In this document: in pieces, positions 1 through 9,271 of the stretch | Position numbering within the stretch: the stretch's first letter is position 1 | How the letters are laid out: each line of letters begins with the position of its first letter | Assembly: GCF_029542625.1 (NCBI RefSeq) | Contig: NZ_CP120733.1 | Location: 1,612,001-1,676,000 of the forward strand | Length of the DNA: 64,000 bases | Direction: 5' to 3' | Origin: Tepidibacter hydrothermalis | Lineage (GTDB): Bacteria > Bacillota > Clostridia > Peptostreptococcales > Peptostreptococcaceae | Made by a program: the position numbers and the translations under genes | Notes under the pieces: model-generated | The model's database searches: none | What the model saw: only the letters and a program-made list of their open reading frames with translations | Told to the model about the DNA's origin: nothing

Positions 1-353
1 ATACGATGATTGGTACTAAGGGCACCCATCTTTCAGGAGGAGAAAAGCAGAGAATTGCTTTAGCAAGAGCGATTTTAAAAGATTCTCCAATTGTTATTTT
101 AGATGAAGCAACAGCTTCATCAGATGCCGAAAATGAGTTTTTAATTCAACGTGCTTTTGATCAATTAACAAGGGGTAAAACAGTGATTTTAATAGCTCAT
201 AGATTATCGACAATAGTAAATGCAGATAAGATAATAGTTATGGATAAAGGTAAAATTGTGGAGCAAGGCACTCACAAGTCGTTGTTAGATAAAGATGGGA
301 TTTATGCATCTATGTGGGGTTTATATAAAACTTCTGTTAATTGGGCGATATAG
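1..353 (+). CDS. ABC exporter half-transporter, C-terminal part (5' end outside window)
   Basis: Only the last ~117 codons lie in the window; the frame is open to the left edge, so the ATG at base 6 is internal and the membrane domain and Walker A are missing. Seen: signature loop LSGGEKQ, Walker B ending ILDEATAS with the catalytic Glu, and the switch His in AHRL. These define the nucleotide-binding domain of a type IV (ABCB-like) exporter. The stop is 14 bases before the ATG of the next ABC gene, with that gene's RBS in the gap, so the two form one operon and probably a heterodimer. Substrate (peptide, drug or siderophore) cannot be told. Confidence 0.93.
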   Translation, partial: TMIGTKGTHLSGGEKQRIALARAILKDSPIVILDEATASSDAENEFLIQRAFDQLTRGKTVILIAHRLSTIVNADKIIVMDKGKIVEQGTHKSLLDKDGIYASMWGLYKTSVNWAI

Positions 354-367
354 AAGGGAGTTTGAAA

Positions 368-2137
368 ATGTTTAATGGTTTAAAAAATAAATATGACTTG
401 AGTGATGATGGTTATAAGTCATTGAAAAAGGGGATTATGTTTAGTGTATTTACAAATTTATCAATGATGTTACCAGTAGGTATAGGGACTTTAGTATTAG
501 GAAATATGTTAGAGGTTATCTTTGGAAAGAAAAATGGTATTGCCATAAGTCCATTATATTATACCATCATAGGTGTAATTATATTGGTAATTATGTTTGT
601 ATTTTCTTACTATCAGTACACAATTACTTATATAGGAACATATGAAGAAAGTTCAAAGAGAAGAATTGATATTAGTGAACATATGAGAAAATTACCTCTA
701 TCTTTTTTTGGAAAAAGAGATTTATCAGATTTAACAAACACTATTATGGGTGATTGTGCTAGTTTTGAACACGCTTTTTCACATACAATTCCACAATTTT
801 ATGGAGCTATTTTATCAACAGCTATTATTATGGCTGTAATGTTCATAAAAAATTGGAAGATGGCGATTGCACTTTTTTGGGTGACACCATGTGCTTTTCT
901 TATTATTTGGTTATCAAGAAAGATACAAAAAAAACTAGGGACTCAATATGTTAACAAAAGACTATTGTTATCAGATACAATTCAAGAATCATTAGAACTT
1001 ATGCAGGAAATCAAGGCTTACAATCAACAAACTTCATATGGAAAATTGATAGATACAAGACTTGATGAATCAGAAAAATATCAAAAAAAATCTGAATTGT
1101 TATCAGCTAGTTTGTTGACAACAGCTCAAATGTTTTTAAGATTAGGATTTGCATCAGTTATTGTTGTGGGAAATTCTATGGTATTTAATAGTGAAATAGA
1201 TCTATTTACTTACATATTATATCTACTTGCTGCAAGTATGATATATGATCCACTTTCAATAGCTATGGGTAATTTATCAGAGTTATTAAGCATGGATATA
1301 TTAATAGACAGATTGAAAAAAATTTATAAAGTACCAATTTTAAACGGATCTAAAGAATTAAAGGTTGATAATTTTGATATTAAATTTGAGCAACTTACTT
1401 TTTCTTATGACAAAGAAAAACCAGTAGTGAAAAACTTAAGCTTTACTGCAAAGCAAGGACAAAAGACAGCTTTGGTGGGCGCTTCAGGTAGTGGTAAAAG
1501 TACAGTATTAAAACTAGCTGCAAGGTTTTATGATATGGAAAAAGGTAGAATCTTGGTAGGAGGAAAAGATATATCAACAATAGATGCACAACATTTATTA
1601 AAATATTATTCGGTTGTATTTCAAGATGTAATGCTTTTTGACAACACTATTATGGAAAATATTCGTATAGGAAGAAAAGACGCTTCTGATCAAGAGGTTA
1701 TAAAAGCTGCAAAACTGGCAAATTGTCAATCTTTTATAGATAGATTACCAGAAGGGTATAATACTAAAATTGGAGAAAATGGAGGATTATTGTCTGGTGG
1801 AGAAAAACAAAGATTGTCTATTGCCAGAGCAATATTAAAAGATGCTCCTATAATATTGTTAGATGAAGTAACAGCATCTTTAGATGTAGAGAATGAAACC
1901 TTAATTCAAGAAGCTATTTCAAGAGTAGTAAAGAACAAAACTGTTTTAATTATAGCGCATAGGCTAAGAACAATTGAAAGCTGTGATAAGATTGTAGTAA
2001 TGGATAAAGGAAAAGTAGTTGAAGAAGGAGATCACGAGCAATTGATGGATAATAAAGGTATATATTATAAACTATCAACTTTACAGAACCAATCAGAGAG
2101 TTGGAACATAAAACAAGAGAATTCTATTTCATATTAA
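368..2137 (+). CDS. ABC exporter, fused permease-ATPase (589 aa)
   Basis: Second half of an exporter pair. An N-terminal membrane domain of about 320 residues with several hydrophobic helices is followed by a full nucleotide-binding domain: Walker A GASGSGKST at residues 371-379, signature LSGGEKQ near 475, Walker B LLDEVTAS with Asp499-Glu500, and switch His in AHRL. I start at the ATG at 368, 8-9 bases after an AAGGGAG site; an in-frame TTG at 341 overlaps the previous gene and has no better RBS. Both partners keep an intact LSGGE and Walker B Glu, so both ATP sites may be active. Family knowledge: such pairs export drugs or peptides or import siderophores; the sequence does not decide which. 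Confidence 0.93.
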   Translation: MFNGLKNKYDLSDDGYKSLKKGIMFSVFTNLSMMLPVGIGTLVLGNMLEVIFGKKNGIAISPLYYTIIGVIILVIMFVFSYYQYTITYIGTYEESSKRRIDISEHMRKLPLSFFGKRDLSDLTNTIMGDCASFEHAFSHTIPQFYGAILSTAIIMAVMFIKNWKMAIALFWVTPCAFLIIWLSRKIQKKLGTQYVNKRLLLSDTIQESLELMQEIKAYNQQTSYGKLIDTRLDESEKYQKKSELLSASLLTTAQMFLRLGFASVIVVGNSMVFNSEIDLFTYILYLLAASMIYDPLSIAMGNLSELLSMDILIDRLKKIYKVPILNGSKELKVDNFDIKFEQLTFSYDKEKPVVKNLSFTAKQGQKTALVGASGSGKSTVLKLAARFYDMEKGRILVGGKDISTIDAQHLLKYYSVVFQDVMLFDNTIMENIRIGRKDASDQEVIKAAKLANCQSFIDRLPEGYNTKIGENGGLLSGGEKQRLSIARAILKDAPIILLDEVTASLDVENETLIQEAISRVVKNKTVLIIAHRLRTIESCDKIVVMDKGKVVEEGDHEQLMDNKGIYYKLSTLQNQSESWNIKQENSISY

Positions 2138-2141
2138 TATA

Positions 2142-2190
2142 AAATAAATCCACAAAAATCTCTAAGTTGATTTTGTGGATTTATTTTTGT
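2142..2190 (+). terminator. rho-independent terminator of the ABC operon
   Basis: Inverted repeat with a stem of about 16 bp (AAATAAATCCACAAAA pairing with TTTTGTGGATTTATTT), starting five bases after the stop, then a T-rich tail. Confidence 0.85.
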
Positions 2191-2341
2191 TATATATATT
2201 GACACAATTATATAAAATAATTTTGATATTAATATTTGTGTGAAAATAGCATAATAAAGTAGCAGAAGTAGATAATAAAATTAGTTGTATTGTTATAGAA
2301 AATTGATAAATAAAAAATATAAAATAAGGAAAGGAGATATG

Positions 2342-3817
2342 ATGACAGAGAGAAAGGAAATAATAAAAACAGGATGGAACTTAGACAATAGCTATGCTCG
2401 TCTTCCTAAATCGTTTTTTACTACCCTTAATCCAACGCCTGTACGTTCACCGAAGTTGATTATTCTTAATAATCCATTAGCAAAATCTCTAGGGTTGAAT
2501 GTTCAGGAGTTACAAAACAATGATGGTGTAGAGGTGTTTGCTGGTAACCAGATTCCTGAAGGTTCTTTACCTCTTGCACAAGCTTATGCAGGTCATCAAT
2601 TTGGGCATTTTACTAAGTTAGGAGACGGGAGGGCTATATTACTTGGTGAACAGATAACACCATCGAGTGAACGATTTGATATTCAGCTCAAGGGTTCAGG
2701 TAAAACTCCATATTCCCGTCGAGGTGATGGTAGAGCATCCCTTGGACCAATGTTACGTGAATACATCATCAGCGAGGCAATGCATGCTCTTGGGATTCCT
2801 ACTACACGAAGTCTAGCAGTGGTTACAACTGGAGAACCAATAATTAGAGAAACAAAGCAATTAGGTGCAATTCTAACGCGAGTAGCTGCTAGTCATCTGC
2901 GCGTTGGAACTTTTCAATATGTTTCAAAATGGGGTTCTGTTGATGAGTTTAAAGCCCTGGCAGATTATACATTAAAAAGACATTTTTCAAACGTTGAAGC
3001 TGATGAGAATAGATATCTTTCTATGCTTAAGGAAGTAATCAAGGGTCAGGCATCACTTGTTGCTAAATGGCAAATAGTTGGGTTTATACACGGGGTTATG
3101 AATACTGACAACATGACAATTAGTGGAGAAACAATTGATTATGGACCTTGTGCTTTCATGGATACCTATGATCCAGCAACGGTATTCAGTTCCATTGATA
3201 TTCATGGCCGCTATGCTTATGGCAATCAACCTCATATTGCAGCGTGGAATCTTTCTAGATTTGCTGAAACCCTATTGCCGCTGCTTCATGAAAATGAGGA
3301 TCAGGCTGTAAAACTGGCTCAGGATGCTATTTCAGAATTTACTAAGGTGTACCACCGAAATTGGGTCTCAGGAATGAGAGCAAAACTAGGAATATTTAAC
3401 GAAGAGATACAGGATGAATCTCTTATTAAAGACTTACTCAGTATGATGCAAAAGTATGGTTCGGACTATACCAATACTTTCCGCGCAATAACTCTTGATA
3501 AGTTGGAGGATACAGTCTTGTTTGGTAGTAAGGAATTTGCTCAGTGGAATGAGATGTGGAAGGTGAGACTAGGTAGACAGCAGCAATCAAAAGCATCCTC
3601 ACAGCAATTGATGAAAAACTCAAATCCAGCGATAATTCCTAGAAACCATCGTGTAGAAGAGGCACTAGAAGCTGCTGTAAAACAAGGAGATTACAGTGTG
3701 ATGGAGAAATTTCTTGATATTATGTCAAAACCATACGCATACTCTTCTGAACAGGATAAGTACTCAACACTACCTCCTCCATCAACCTGTCCTTACAGAA
3801 CTTATTGTGGTACTTAA
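2342..3817 (+). CDS. selO: SelO family protein adenylyltransferase (YdiU)
   Basis: Pseudokinase-fold enzyme that transfers AMP from ATP to Ser/Thr/Tyr of proteins (known for the SelO family, linked to oxidative stress). At 491 aa it is close to the bacterial norm. Motifs seen: [18 protein letters not shown] and [17 protein letters not shown] (ATP-binding region), HGVMNTDNM and the metal site DYGPCAFMD. The C-terminus ends CPYRTYCGT: Cys replaces the selenocysteine of animal SelO. Start: ATG at 2342 lies 5 bases after AAGGAG; the overlapping ATG at 2339 is too close to it. It stands alone between two terminators, and its codon use looks slightly less AT-biased than that of its neighbours. Confidence 0.93.
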   Translation: MTERKEIIKTGWNLDNSYARLPKSFFTTLNPTPVRSPKLIILNNPLAKSLGLNVQELQNNDGVEVFAGNQIPEGSLPLAQAYAGHQFGHFTKLGDGRAILLGEQITPSSERFDIQLKGSGKTPYSRRGDGRASLGPMLREYIISEAMHALGIPTTRSLAVVTTGEPIIRETKQLGAILTRVAASHLRVGTFQYVSKWGSVDEFKALADYTLKRHFSNVEADENRYLSMLKEVIKGQASLVAKWQIVGFIHGVMNTDNMTISGETIDYGPCAFMDTYDPATVFSSIDIHGRYAYGNQPHIAAWNLSRFAETLLPLLHENEDQAVKLAQDAISEFTKVYHRNWVSGMRAKLGIFNEEIQDESLIKDLLSMMQKYGSDYTNTFRAITLDKLEDTVLFGSKEFAQWNEMWKVRLGRQQQSKASSQQLMKNSNPAIIPRNHRVEEALEAAVKQGDYSVMEKFLDIMSKPYAYSSEQDKYSTLPPPSTCPYRTYCGT

Positions 3818-3869
3818 TATATAAGCATTAGATAAGTTAATTGATGTAAAGTAAAAATTAAAAATATAG

Positions 3870-3916
3870 AGAATGAAAAAAGGGCATAATTAATAGCCCT
3901 TTTTTCATTCTTTATA
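3870..3916 (+). terminator. strong rho-independent terminator after selO
   Basis: Perfect 15-bp stem GAATGAAAAAAGGGC / GCCCTTTTTTCATTC (3871-3885 with 3896-3910) and a T-rich tail. The A-run before and T-run after make it work on both strands. Confidence 0.9.
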
Positions 3917-4038
3917 TTTTTTTACGCTGATTAATTAGTATCTCATATGATATTCTTTGCAATAAATCCATCTATTGAATATTAACCATATTTTGGATAT
4001 AATTACATTGTATGTAATTTCAAAAAGGAGATGTTTTT

Positions 4039-4248
4039 ATGGGAGTAGTCATATTTTGTGTCTTGTTTGGTATTTATGGAGTTACATGTTCTATACTAAA
4101 ACTCCATAATTTTTGGGAAGATAGTATAATTAAAATTATAAGAGAATTACTTGGCAATAAATTTACTGATATATTAAATTTTGTTGTGGGTATTTCTCTA
4201 ATTTATTATGGTATTTTTTATTATTTACACCATGTTACAAGTAATTGA
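4039..4248 (+). CDS. small two-helix membrane protein (Imm17-like?)
   Basis: A 69-residue protein with an N-terminal hydrophobic helix (about residues 2-20), a short charged linker and a second hydrophobic helix (about 44-64). The start is set by AAGGAG ten bases upstream. The plan of helix, amphipathic loop with Trp and basic residues, helix resembles small immunity proteins of the Imm17 group, but this is a resemblance in layout only and I saw no diagnostic motif. It stands alone, with no toxin gene next to it. It could equally be an unrelated small membrane protein. Confidence 0.6.
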   Translation: MGVVIFCVLFGIYGVTCSILKLHNFWEDSIIKIIRELLGNKFTDILNFVVGISLIYYGIFYYLHHVTSN

Positions 4249-4279
4249 TTAAGTTTAACCTCAAAAATAATACAATTTT

Positions 4280-4401
4280 AAAAGTTCTATTTCTTGTAGT
4301 TGGTTTTACATATCGATTAATATATGTACTAATCGTATGTGGATCAACTGCAATTCTTTTGCTATTTGGCTCTTATTTATTTCCAAAGTAATTCCCCTCA
4401 T
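4280..4401 (-). pseudogene. frameshifted helix-turn-helix fragment, transposase-like
   Basis: On the minus strand a frame reads from an ATG at 4401 through INKSQIAKEL and then, after a frame change, AVDPHTISTYINRYVK. Joined, this looks like one helix-turn-helix of the kind found at the N-terminus of transposases or resolvases. It ends in tryptic-like residues with no further domain. I infer a decayed mobile-element fragment. The rest of the 4249-4681 gap holds only AT-rich sequence and the upstream region of the next gene. Confidence 0.4.
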
Positions 4402-4681
4402 AGGAGGTTTTAATTTTTTATAATCATAATTACCTTCTTAGCCTTAGAGCTAATTATATATTACAGCAAAAACTACCTTACATATAGTATTAATAAACGT
4501 ATGATAAGTTGGTAATTAAAGGTTTTATAATTATATGTTCTTATTTTGAATTAAGACAATAAATAGAAAAGAAAATATTATATAATAGACTATATGAATA
4601 CCTGTATTCATTGCATAATATAAGTTAATAGAAAACCACAGAAAATAATAAATTATGAATAAGATAAGAGGTATAAAACCC

Positions 4682-5875
4682 ATGGAGAGAGGAAAGTTAT
4701 TAGAAAATATCAATGCACAAATAAAAAAAGGAAATCATATTATTGGTGTAGCAACAGGTACCGGAATGACAGCAAAATGCGCCAAAAATGGTGAAGCCGA
4801 TTTTATTCTAGCGTTAAATTCAGGTAGATTTAGACAAATGGGGAGAAGTTCATTAGGGGGTTTTTTACCATTTTGCAATAGTAATGATATGGTAATGGAT
4901 TTTGCTTCAAAAGAGATAATACCCTTGATAAAAAATATGCCAATTATTTTTGGACTTAATGCAACTGACCCTACAAAAAATATGGAAAGTTACATAGACA
5001 AAATAAAAAATATGGGGTTTTCTGGTATTAATAACTATCCTACAGTTGGACTTATAGATAGTCAGTTTAGGGAAGCTCTTGAAGAAGATGGATGCAATTA
5101 TTTAATGGAAGTAGAAGCAATAAGAATAGCCCATAAAAAAGATATGTTTACAGTTGCATTTGTATTTAATGAAATACAAGCAGAGCAAATGATTAATGTT
5201 GGAGCCGATATCATTTGTGTACATTTAGGTTTAACAGGAGGAGGGTTATTAGGAGCAAAAAAAGTATTTTCACTAGAAGCTGCAAAGGTTAAAGTGGGAA
5301 AGATATTTAATAAGTGTAATGAGTTAAAACCAGATGTGATCAAATTAATATATGGTGGTCCTGTAAAAACACCAATTGATGTTCAATATATGTATAGTAA
5401 TAATGAAGATTTAATAGGGTATATAGGAGGATCATCATTTGAGAGAATTCCATCAGAAAAATCCATTATTAATATAACAAAAGCTTTTAAAATATCCGAA
5501 CAATTTGATGAAGATGATTTAATGGTTAAGATGTTGGATGGGGTTACAAAGCACTATAATTATGTTGAGTTTGTGAAGGAATACGTTGCTCGAAATTATA
5601 TGAATGATATTTCATTTTTAGATTTAGCTAAGGTAGCTCATGTATCTAGAGGGTATTTAAGTAGCTTATTTAAAAAAGAAGTAGGCTGCAATTTCCCAGA
5701 GTATTTAGTTAAATTTCGCATAAATAAAGCAGTAGAAATTATAAATAAAGAAAATATACAGTTATCAGATTTAGCATTATTAGTGGGGTATAAAGATTAT
5801 GCACATTTTAGTAAAATGTTCAAAAAGTATAAAGGATGTTCTCCAAAAAAATATAAATCTAAAAATATAACATAA
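4682..5875 (+). CDS. AraC-type regulator fused to a PEP-hydrolase-like TIM barrel sensor
   Basis: A 397-aa two-part protein. Residues 1 to about 275 are a clear paralogue of the PEP-hydrolase-like enzyme at 7281 (shared NSGR, NxPTVGLIDxxFR, VHxGLT, GGP and GxSSxER blocks). Residues about 295-397 are a double helix-turn-helix AraC domain (LAKVAHVSRGYLSSLFKKEVG, then ALLVGYKDYAHFSKMFKKY). Inference: an enzyme fold recruited as ligand sensor for the operon downstream. It differs from the enzyme at likely active-site spots (IYGGP instead of CHGGP, ATDP instead of GTDP), so it may bind but not turn over. Start: ATG 4682, with AAGAGG upstream, aligns with the start of the paralogue; the ATG at 4655 has no RBS. 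Confidence 0.9.
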   Translation: MERGKLLENINAQIKKGNHIIGVATGTGMTAKCAKNGEADFILALNSGRFRQMGRSSLGGFLPFCNSNDMVMDFASKEIIPLIKNMPIIFGLNATDPTKNMESYIDKIKNMGFSGINNYPTVGLIDSQFREALEEDGCNYLMEVEAIRIAHKKDMFTVAFVFNEIQAEQMINVGADIICVHLGLTGGGLLGAKKVFSLEAAKVKVGKIFNKCNELKPDVIKLIYGGPVKTPIDVQYMYSNNEDLIGYIGGSSFERIPSEKSIINITKAFKISEQFDEDDLMVKMLDGVTKHYNYVEFVKEYVARNYMNDISFLDLAKVAHVSRGYLSSLFKKEVGCNFPEYLVKFRINKAVEIINKENIQLSDLALLVGYKDYAHFSKMFKKYKGCSPKKYKSKNIT

Positions 5876-5893
5876 ACACAAAAACATAGTACA

Positions 5894-5907
5894 TAATAAC
5901 GTTTACA
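5894..5907. promoter_or_regulatory. cre-like site 1
   Basis: On the minus strand the 14-mer TGTAAACGTTATTA matches the CcpA catabolite-responsive consensus TGWAANCGNTNWCA at all but one position. It lies between the regulator's stop and the Tm-1 operon. Confidence 0.4.
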
Positions 5908-5920
5908 TTGAGATAGAAAG

Positions 5921-5957
5921 AAAGTATGATTGACTTATAAGTTAATCATACTTTTTT
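5921..5957 (+). terminator. terminator of the AraC-fusion gene
   Basis: Stem AAAGTATGATT / AATCATACTTT with the inner palindrome ACTTATAAGT extending the hairpin, then seven T residues. It separates the regulator from the Tm-1 operon, so the operon has its own promoter. Confidence 0.85.
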
Positions 5958-5959
5958 TA

Positions 5960-5973
5960 TGAAAACGTTTTCT
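5960..5973. promoter_or_regulatory. cre-like / LacI-family operator site 2
   Basis: TGAAAACGTTTTCT, a near-perfect palindrome around CG, fits the cre consensus with one mismatch and lies 62 bases before the ATG of the Tm-1-like gene, where CcpA or another LacI-family protein could act. Confidence 0.5.
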
Positions 5974-6035
5974 AATTCGTTTATTTACTAGTATACAGAC
6001 TAGGTAAAAGCAAAGTTATAGAGGAGGTTTAACAA

Positions 6036-7244
6036 ATGAAGACAATCGCTATTGCAGGAACATTTGATACTAAAGGTGATGAATATTTATACGTAAAAGA
6101 ATTGATTGAAAGCCTGGGTTTAGGTACTTTTACAATTCACACAGGAGTATTTGAATCAACGTTTGAACCAGATATATCAAACAGTGAAGTAGCAGAGGCT
6201 GCAGGTATAGACATAAAAACCCTAGCTTCTAAAAAAGATAGGGCATTAGCGACAGAAGCATTATCAAAAGGTATGAGAAAATTAGTACCTGAATTATATA
6301 ATGAAGGTAAATTTGATGCAATCATTTCTTTTGGAGGTTCTGGAGGAACTTCATTGGTAACACCAGCTATGAGAGCATTGCCTATAGGTATTCCAAAGGT
6401 TATGGTTTCGACAGTTGCTTCAGGAAATACTGAACAATATGTAGGAACAAGTGATATCATTATGGTACCTTCTGTGGTGGATGTTTCAGGTATTAATTCA
6501 ATTTCAACGAAGATTTTTACAAATTCCGTATTTGCAATTGCAGGTATGCTTAAGTTTGAGAATAAAAAGGTTGTAGATAAAAAGCCATTAGTTGCAGCAA
6601 CTATGTTTGGTGTAACAACTCCATGTATAACAGCTGCAAGAGAATACCTTGAAAAAAGAGGATATGAAGTTCTTGTATTTCATGCAACAGGTATAGGCGG
6701 TCGTTCAATGGAATCACTTATTGATGGAGGATTCATTGAAGGTGTATTGGATCTTACTACCACAGAATGGGCAGATGAAATTATAGGCGGTGTTTTGAAT
6801 GCAGGACCTCATCGTTTAGAGGCTGCAAGTAAACAAAATATACCACAAGTTGTATCAGTAGGTGCTCTTGATATGTGTAATTTTGGATCATTTGAGACAG
6901 TACCTGAGAAGTTTATGGGACGTAATTTATATAAACATAATCCTACAGTGACCCTTATGAGAACAAATAAAGAGGAAAATGAAGTAATTGGGACAAAATT
7001 GGCTGAAAAATTAAATCTAGCTAAAGAAAAAATAGCTTTATTTATACCACTAAAAGGAGTATCTAGCATTGATGTGGAAGGTCAACCTTTCTATGGTCCC
7101 GAAGAAGATAAAGTACTATTTGATAGATTAAGAAATGGTGTAAACAAAAATATTATAGAAATGGTAGAGATGAATTGTGCTATTAATGATGTGGAATTTG
7201 CAGAAGCCGCAGCTCAGAAATTAATAGATATGATGGAAAAATAG
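6036..7244 (+). CDS. Tm-1-like ATP-binding protein (UPF0261)
   Basis: A 402-aa full-length member of the UPF0261 family, the N-terminal half of the tomato antiviral protein Tm-1; the family is annotated as ATP-binding but its bacterial role is not established to my knowledge. Seen: TFDTKG at residues 9-14, the glycine-rich FGGSGGTS around 99-106, STVASGNTEQY near 125, and an HATGIGGRSMESL block. GAGGAGGT sits 8 bases before the ATG. The next gene encodes the TIM barrel that is the other half of Tm-1, 36 bases downstream, so a two-subunit enzyme is likely. Two cre-like sites upstream suggest carbon-source control. Confidence 0.92.
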   Translation: MKTIAIAGTFDTKGDEYLYVKELIESLGLGTFTIHTGVFESTFEPDISNSEVAEAAGIDIKTLASKKDRALATEALSKGMRKLVPELYNEGKFDAIISFGGSGGTSLVTPAMRALPIGIPKVMVSTVASGNTEQYVGTSDIIMVPSVVDVSGINSISTKIFTNSVFAIAGMLKFENKKVVDKKPLVAATMFGVTTPCITAAREYLEKRGYEVLVFHATGIGGRSMESLIDGGFIEGVLDLTTTEWADEIIGGVLNAGPHRLEAASKQNIPQVVSVGALDMCNFGSFETVPEKFMGRNLYKHNPTVTLMRTNKEENEVIGTKLAEKLNLAKEKIALFIPLKGVSSIDVEGQPFYGPEEDKVLFDRLRNGVNKNIIEMVEMNCAINDVEFAEAAAQKLIDMMEK

Positions 7245-7280
7245 TAAATTAATAAATTTAAATTATTGGAGGCGTTATTT

Positions 7281-8111
7281 ATGAATACAATGTCAAGAAG
7301 CGAAATTATAGGAAAGTTCAAAGAGCAGGTAAAAGAAGGACAAACATTAGTAGGCGTAGGAGCGGGCACAGGTATTACAGCTAAATTCAGTGAAGCTGGT
7401 GGAGCCGACATGCTTATAGTTTACAATTCTGGTAGATATAGAATGGCAGGAAGAGGTTCTCTTGCAGGTTTATTATCTTACGGAGATGCTAATCAAATTG
7501 TAGTTGAAATGGGCTCAGAAGTACTTCCAATTGTAAAAAATACTCCAGTACTTGCTGGTGTTTGTGGAACTGATCCATTCAGAGTAATGGATATTTTCCT
7601 TAAGCAGTTAAAAGAACAAGGTTTCACAGGAGTTCAGAATTTCCCTACTGTAGGCTTAATTGATGGTGTATTCAGACAGAATTTAGAAGAGACAGGTATG
7701 GGATATGATTTAGAAGTTGAAATGATAAAAAAAGCACATGAGCTAGATATGCTTACAACTCCTTATGTATTTGATCCTGATCAAGCAAGAAAAATGGCAG
7801 CAGCAGGTGCTGATATATTAGTTGCACATATGGGACTTACTACAAAAGGTACAATCGGAGCACAAACAGCACTTACACTAGATGATTGTGTAGAAAGAAT
7901 TGAAGCTATAATTAAGGCAGGAAGAGAAGTTAATCCTGATATTATGGTAATTTGCCATGGCGGACCTATTGCAGAGCCAGAAGATGCTGCATACGTAATA
8001 GAAAAAACAGAAGGAATTGATGGTTTCTTCGGTGCTTCAAGCATTGAAAGATTCGCAGCGGAAAGAGGTATAAAATCACAGACAGAAGCATTTAAAGCAA
8101 TAAGAAAATAG
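7281..8111 (+). CDS. phosphoenolpyruvate hydrolase family TIM-barrel protein
   Basis: A 276-aa TIM-barrel protein of the PEP-hydrolase-like family (PF09370), equal to the C-terminal half of Tm-1. Conserved blocks: GAGTGITAK near the N-terminus, [48 protein letters not shown] and GASSIERF. Start: the ATG at 7281 is 8 bases after GGAGG; the in-frame TTG at 7266 overlaps that RBS. It is co-transcribed with the UPF0261 gene and is paralogous to the sensor half of the AraC fusion at 4682. The name reflects family annotation; the true substrate is unknown. Confidence 0.9.
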   Translation: MNTMSRSEIIGKFKEQVKEGQTLVGVGAGTGITAKFSEAGGADMLIVYNSGRYRMAGRGSLAGLLSYGDANQIVVEMGSEVLPIVKNTPVLAGVCGTDPFRVMDIFLKQLKEQGFTGVQNFPTVGLIDGVFRQNLEETGMGYDLEVEMIKKAHELDMLTTPYVFDPDQARKMAAAGADILVAHMGLTTKGTIGAQTALTLDDCVERIEAIIKAGREVNPDIMVICHGGPIAEPEDAAYVIEKTEGIDGFFGASSIERFAAERGIKSQTEAFKAIRK

Positions 8112-8156
8112 TAAGTTGAATTTATTATGAGAAGTTATTAGAGGAAGGGATTAATA

Positions 8157-8366
8157 ATGATTTTATGGGGTTTTAAAGACAGGGAATCTAGAGAATCTTA
8201 TTATGAAAATTTTTATAGGGAAGTTGAAGAAACTAGAGAAGAATTAAACAATTTAATAACAGAAAAAAATGAAAACTTATCAAATGAGGAAGTTATTAAA
8301 TTAAGTCAATATTTAGATGGATTAATTCTAAAATATCAAAGAATTATAAAAAAATTTAGTTTTTAA
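8157..8366 (+). CDS. Spo0E-like aspartyl-phosphate phosphatase
   Basis: A 69-residue, mostly helical protein with the Spo0E family signature S-x-x-L-D at residues 50-54 (SQYLDGLI) on the second helix, and a long first helix rich in Glu. Family members dephosphorylate Spo0A~P and hold back sporulation. GAGGAAGGG lies just before the ATG. It follows the PEP-hydrolase-like gene by 45 bases and shares its terminator, so it is probably the third gene of the Tm-1 operon, which would tie that operon to a sporulation decision. Confidence 0.82.
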   Translation: MILWGFKDRESRESYYENFYREVEETREELNNLITEKNENLSNEEVIKLSQYLDGLILKYQRIIKKFSF

Positions 8367-8392
8367 ATAATATAAATTAGTAAAAATATTTC

Positions 8393-8435
8393 AAAAAAGT
8401 CTACCTGTACAATTATTAAAAGGTAGACTTTTTTT
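8393..8435 (+). terminator. terminator of the Tm-1 / Spo0E-like operon
   Basis: Stem AAAAAAGTCTACCT / AGGTAGACTTTTTT (8393-8406 with 8421-8434) with a 14-base loop and T-run; the A-run makes it usable on the minus strand too. Confidence 0.9.
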
Positions 8436-8487
8436 ATTTATAATTATTCATATAAAGCATGTAGCATTATAGTTTTAAATTATAAGA

Positions 8488-9012
8488 TTAATTTAATAAA
8501 TACTCTTTATGTAATACCCAAGTATTATCAACCCATTTATAAATACAAATATTATCAAAATAACAATCAAAATCACAAGGTATTAAAGAAACATAATCCC
8601 ATAATTTATCAAATATATTTCTTATTTTTTTAGAACTTATGGTAACATGAAAAACTTTATCTTTACCATCTTGTTTAGAGAAATTTAAATAATTAATTTT
8701 ATTTAAATTATCAATTAATTTATCATGAATAGTCTTTCCTTCATCACTCATTAAAACTTTCATAAATATAACTCTATCATCAAAATGATCATACCCTTTA
8801 ATTTTATATTCACTAGAATTATGAGATTTAGAAAAATCATCTAAAATATTTTCTAGGTCATTTATATTATCACTTTCAAAAGGAGCTTTTATAGTAAAAT
8901 GAGCAGGAAGCTTTGAAGATCTAGCTTTAAACTTTTCAAAAACTTCTTTCCTTAGGTTATTATTAAAATTACCAGCATCGCCTTTTAGAACACTTACAAT
9001 TACATATCTCAA
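8488..9012 (-). CDS. 2H phosphoesterase / 2'-5' RNA ligase family protein
   Basis: A 174-aa cytoplasmic protein with two H-x-T/S motifs typical of 2H phosphoesterases: HFTI at residues 38-41 and HVTIS at 122-126. The family hydrolyses 2',5' or cyclic phosphodiesters, usually in RNA or nucleotides. Start: a TTG at 9012 follows GGAGGT by about 5 bases and gives the family-like N-terminus MRYVIV; no ATG fits. It is a single gene; the convergent terminator at 8393-8435 lies just beyond its stop. Confidence 0.85.
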   Translation of the reverse strand: MRYVIVSVLKGDAGNFNNNLRKEVFEKFKARSSKLPAHFTIKAPFESDNINDLENILDDFSKSHNSSEYKIKGYDHFDDRVIFMKVLMSDEGKTIHDKLIDNLNKINYLNFSKQDGKDKVFHVTISSKKIRNIFDKLWDYVSLIPCDFDCYFDNICIYKWVDNTWVLHKEYLLN

Positions 9013-9271
9013 AATATACCTCCAAAATTAATTTAATAAATATTCTATTAGTAGTATATCCTAAAAAATTATTATGATAATAGTCAAAAAACAAATATTA
9101 CGATTTATGTACAAGTTTATTACAGAAGTATTTATGAACTAGATAAATTAAGATGAGTAGATTGATTTTCCTCATAGAATAATTTATTTCTGTGGTACAT
9201 TGAGCTTTATAGAAAACTCAATAGCATTAATATGGCTTTTATGGGTAGTACTTGTTGTATTTAATTGCATT

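Noticed and set aside
6137-7069. Minus-strand ORFs inside the Tm-1-like gene
   Set aside because: Antisense shadows of a well-conserved gene, without RBS or family match.
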